NCBI GenBank assembly: GCA_019236035.1 | Contig: JAFAJU010000258.1 | Span: forward strand, 1-7,473 | Reading direction: 5' to 3' | Length of the DNA: 7,473 nucleotides | DNA from: Verrucomicrobiota bacterium | GTDB lineage: Bacteria; Verrucomicrobiota; Verrucomicrobiia; Chthoniobacterales; JAFAMB01 | In this document: piece after piece, positions 6,709 through 7,473 of the stretch | Layout of the letters: each line of letters starts with the position of its first letter | How positions within the stretch are numbered: the first letter of the stretch is position 1 | Translations under genes and position numbers: made by a program | Notes under the pieces: generated by a model | Database searches by the model: none | Told to the model about the DNA's origin: nothing | Seen by the model: the letters and a program-made list of their open reading frames with translations, nothing else

Positions 6709-6819
6709 GATACAAATTCGTTCTGACGCCCCGCAACGGACGGCAGCGTTGCGTTTTAACCTCAACTCCGAAATCGGGGACCATCCTCGTGCTCGCCGTC
6801 GTCCTTAGTCCTCGTTAGT
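6709..6819. other. Short spacer between the DUF1214 remnant and the small ORF
   Basis: About 110 bases with no recognisable gene. On the minus strand a TTG-started frame (6765) runs into the DUF1214 remnant, but its residues do not match the family. I see no terminator-like hairpin. Confidence 0.3.
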
Positions 6820-6999
6820 CTAATCTGTTGGGAATTCATCTCCCCACTCGATGTCAACCAAAGCGAATTGCCCTGGATCTACGCCTTTAGCCTCAAGCTT
6901 TTGCCGTGCGGAGAGGATGTTCCAGGCTTGGATTGAGTAGGTTTCCTGACCGTTAGTGAATTGATAGACTTGCATGTTAGGCGGTAATAGCGGCTCCAT
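6820..6999 (-). CDS. Small acidic hypothetical protein (59 residues)
   Basis: An open frame from ATG 6999 to TAG 6822-6820. It starts MEPLLPPNMQVYQFTNGQET, has the middle NILSARQKLEAKGVDPGQ and ends VDIEWGDEFPTD. A second start at 6975 (MQVYQF) would give 51 residues; neither has a clear ribosome site, and an in-frame TGA lies six codons upstream of 6999. The composition is that of a normal soluble protein: mixed polar and hydrophobic residues, an amphipathic stretch in the middle and an acidic C-terminus. There is no signal peptide or membrane segment. I do not recognise the family. It lies about 100 bases downstream of the permease gene on the same strand. It could be a small orphan gene or the tail of a longer lost one. 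Confidence 0.45.
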   Translation of the reverse strand: MEPLLPPNMQVYQFTNGQETYSIQAWNILSARQKLEAKGVDPGQFALVDIEWGDEFPTD

Positions 7000-7097
7000 T
7001 TTGCGTTGTATTCATGGTTGGGAAATAACACATTTCTCTCCCAGCTGTTTCTGCTTATTTCGATTGGCCTCAAAAACTGTCTTTGGCAACCACGGGG

Positions 7098-7473
7098 CTA
7101 AAAAAGTCTGGCTAGTATGGGGCCGTAGATCTTCAGCAAAAGCACCACGCCGGAAAGCCCCAACACGAAGTAGGTAACCCGCTTGAAATTGCGGTCCGAA
7201 ATCCGACGGTAGAGCATCACGCCGGTGGCTGTTCCTGGCAGGACCGCGGGCAGGGTCATCATCATCAACACCCAGTAACGATAGCTCAGATAGTTCGAAT
7301 GTAGTAGCGCGATCAGGAACAACGAGAAGATCTGCGACATAATAATGTAGGGCTGGACGACGGCGCGACTCTGTGCCTTTGGTAGATCCCGCAGGTTTGT
7401 CCACACCACGACGGGGGCAGTGGGAAAAGCGGTGAACCCTCCGATTGCCCCTCCGATGAAACCGACGATGGCG
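7098..7473 (-). CDS. TauE/SafE-family membrane permease, C-terminal part (gene continues past the window)
   Basis: The frame is open from the window edge (first full codon 7472-7470) to TAG at 7100-7098 and gives 124 residues of an inner-membrane protein. Hydrophobic segments are seen at the start (AIVGFIGGAIGGFTAFPTAP), at VVQPYIIMSQIFSLFLIALL, at YWVLMMMTLPAVLPGTATGV and at VTYFVLGLSGVVLLL. The glycine-rich first segment, the conserved VVVWTNLRDLPK loop, and the short polar loop YRRISDRNFKRV before the last helix are typical of TauE/SafE (DUF81) permeases, which export or take up sulfite, sulfonates and related anions. About the last half of a normal member is present. A GTG at 7409 is internal and not the start. 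The substrate cannot be told from this part. Confidence 0.82.
   Translation of the reverse strand, partial: AIVGFIGGAIGGFTAFPTAPVVVWTNLRDLPKAQSRAVVQPYIIMSQIFSLFLIALLHSNYLSYRYWVLMMMTLPAVLPGTATGVMLYRRISDRNFKRVTYFVLGLSGVVLLLKIYGPILARLF

Noticed and set aside
6401..6784. Second minus-strand frame of 127 codons across the DUF1214 remnant
   Set aside because: It is a shifted-frame shadow rich in Arg, Pro and His; the family residues are in the other frame.

Overview
This is an accessory, rearranged stretch of what looks like a moderately GC-rich bacterial genome, probably a proteobacterium. That guess rests on codon use and on the protein families (a DUF3883 defence-type helicase, a TauE/SafE permease and a DUF1254/1214 remnant). 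No rRNA, tRNA or housekeeping gene is present to fix the taxon.

Left part (1-3820): a short leader without a convincing gene, then an intact 1187-residue SNF2/DEAH-type helicase with a C-terminal DUF3883 domain that resembles a PD-(D/E)XK nuclease. Helicases of this type usually sit in multi-gene anti-phage loci (DISARM- and BREX-like). Its stop overlaps the ATG of a following gene by 4 bases (ATGA), so it was the upstream member of an operon. That next gene is cut after six codons by a transposon.

Middle part (3821-5939): a compact 2119-bp transposon with near-perfect 29-bp terminal inverted repeats that begin TGTTAA and end TTAACA. Inside each end the core GGCAAATT..GCGACTG is repeated, twice on the left and three times on the right. 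Multi-site ends of this kind belong to Tn7/Tn5053/Tn552-type elements. The only cargo is a 625-residue TnsB/TniA-like DDE transposase with its full D,D-35-E triad. No TnsC/TniB ATPase, TniQ, resolvase or Cas gene is present.

Right part (5940-7473): a patchwork of debris and genes on the minus strand. It holds a short coding scrap against the transposon, an AT-rich junction, a DUF1254/DUF1214 fragment fused out of context to unrelated sequence, a 59-codon small ORF, and the C-terminal part of a TauE/SafE-type membrane permease running off the window. The bases flanking the transposon are not a direct repeat, and the right flank does not continue the interrupted operon. The defence locus has therefore probably lost its downstream genes through a deletion or recombination at this element. 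The main interest is a single-gene, Tn7-like element that interrupts a defence operon.
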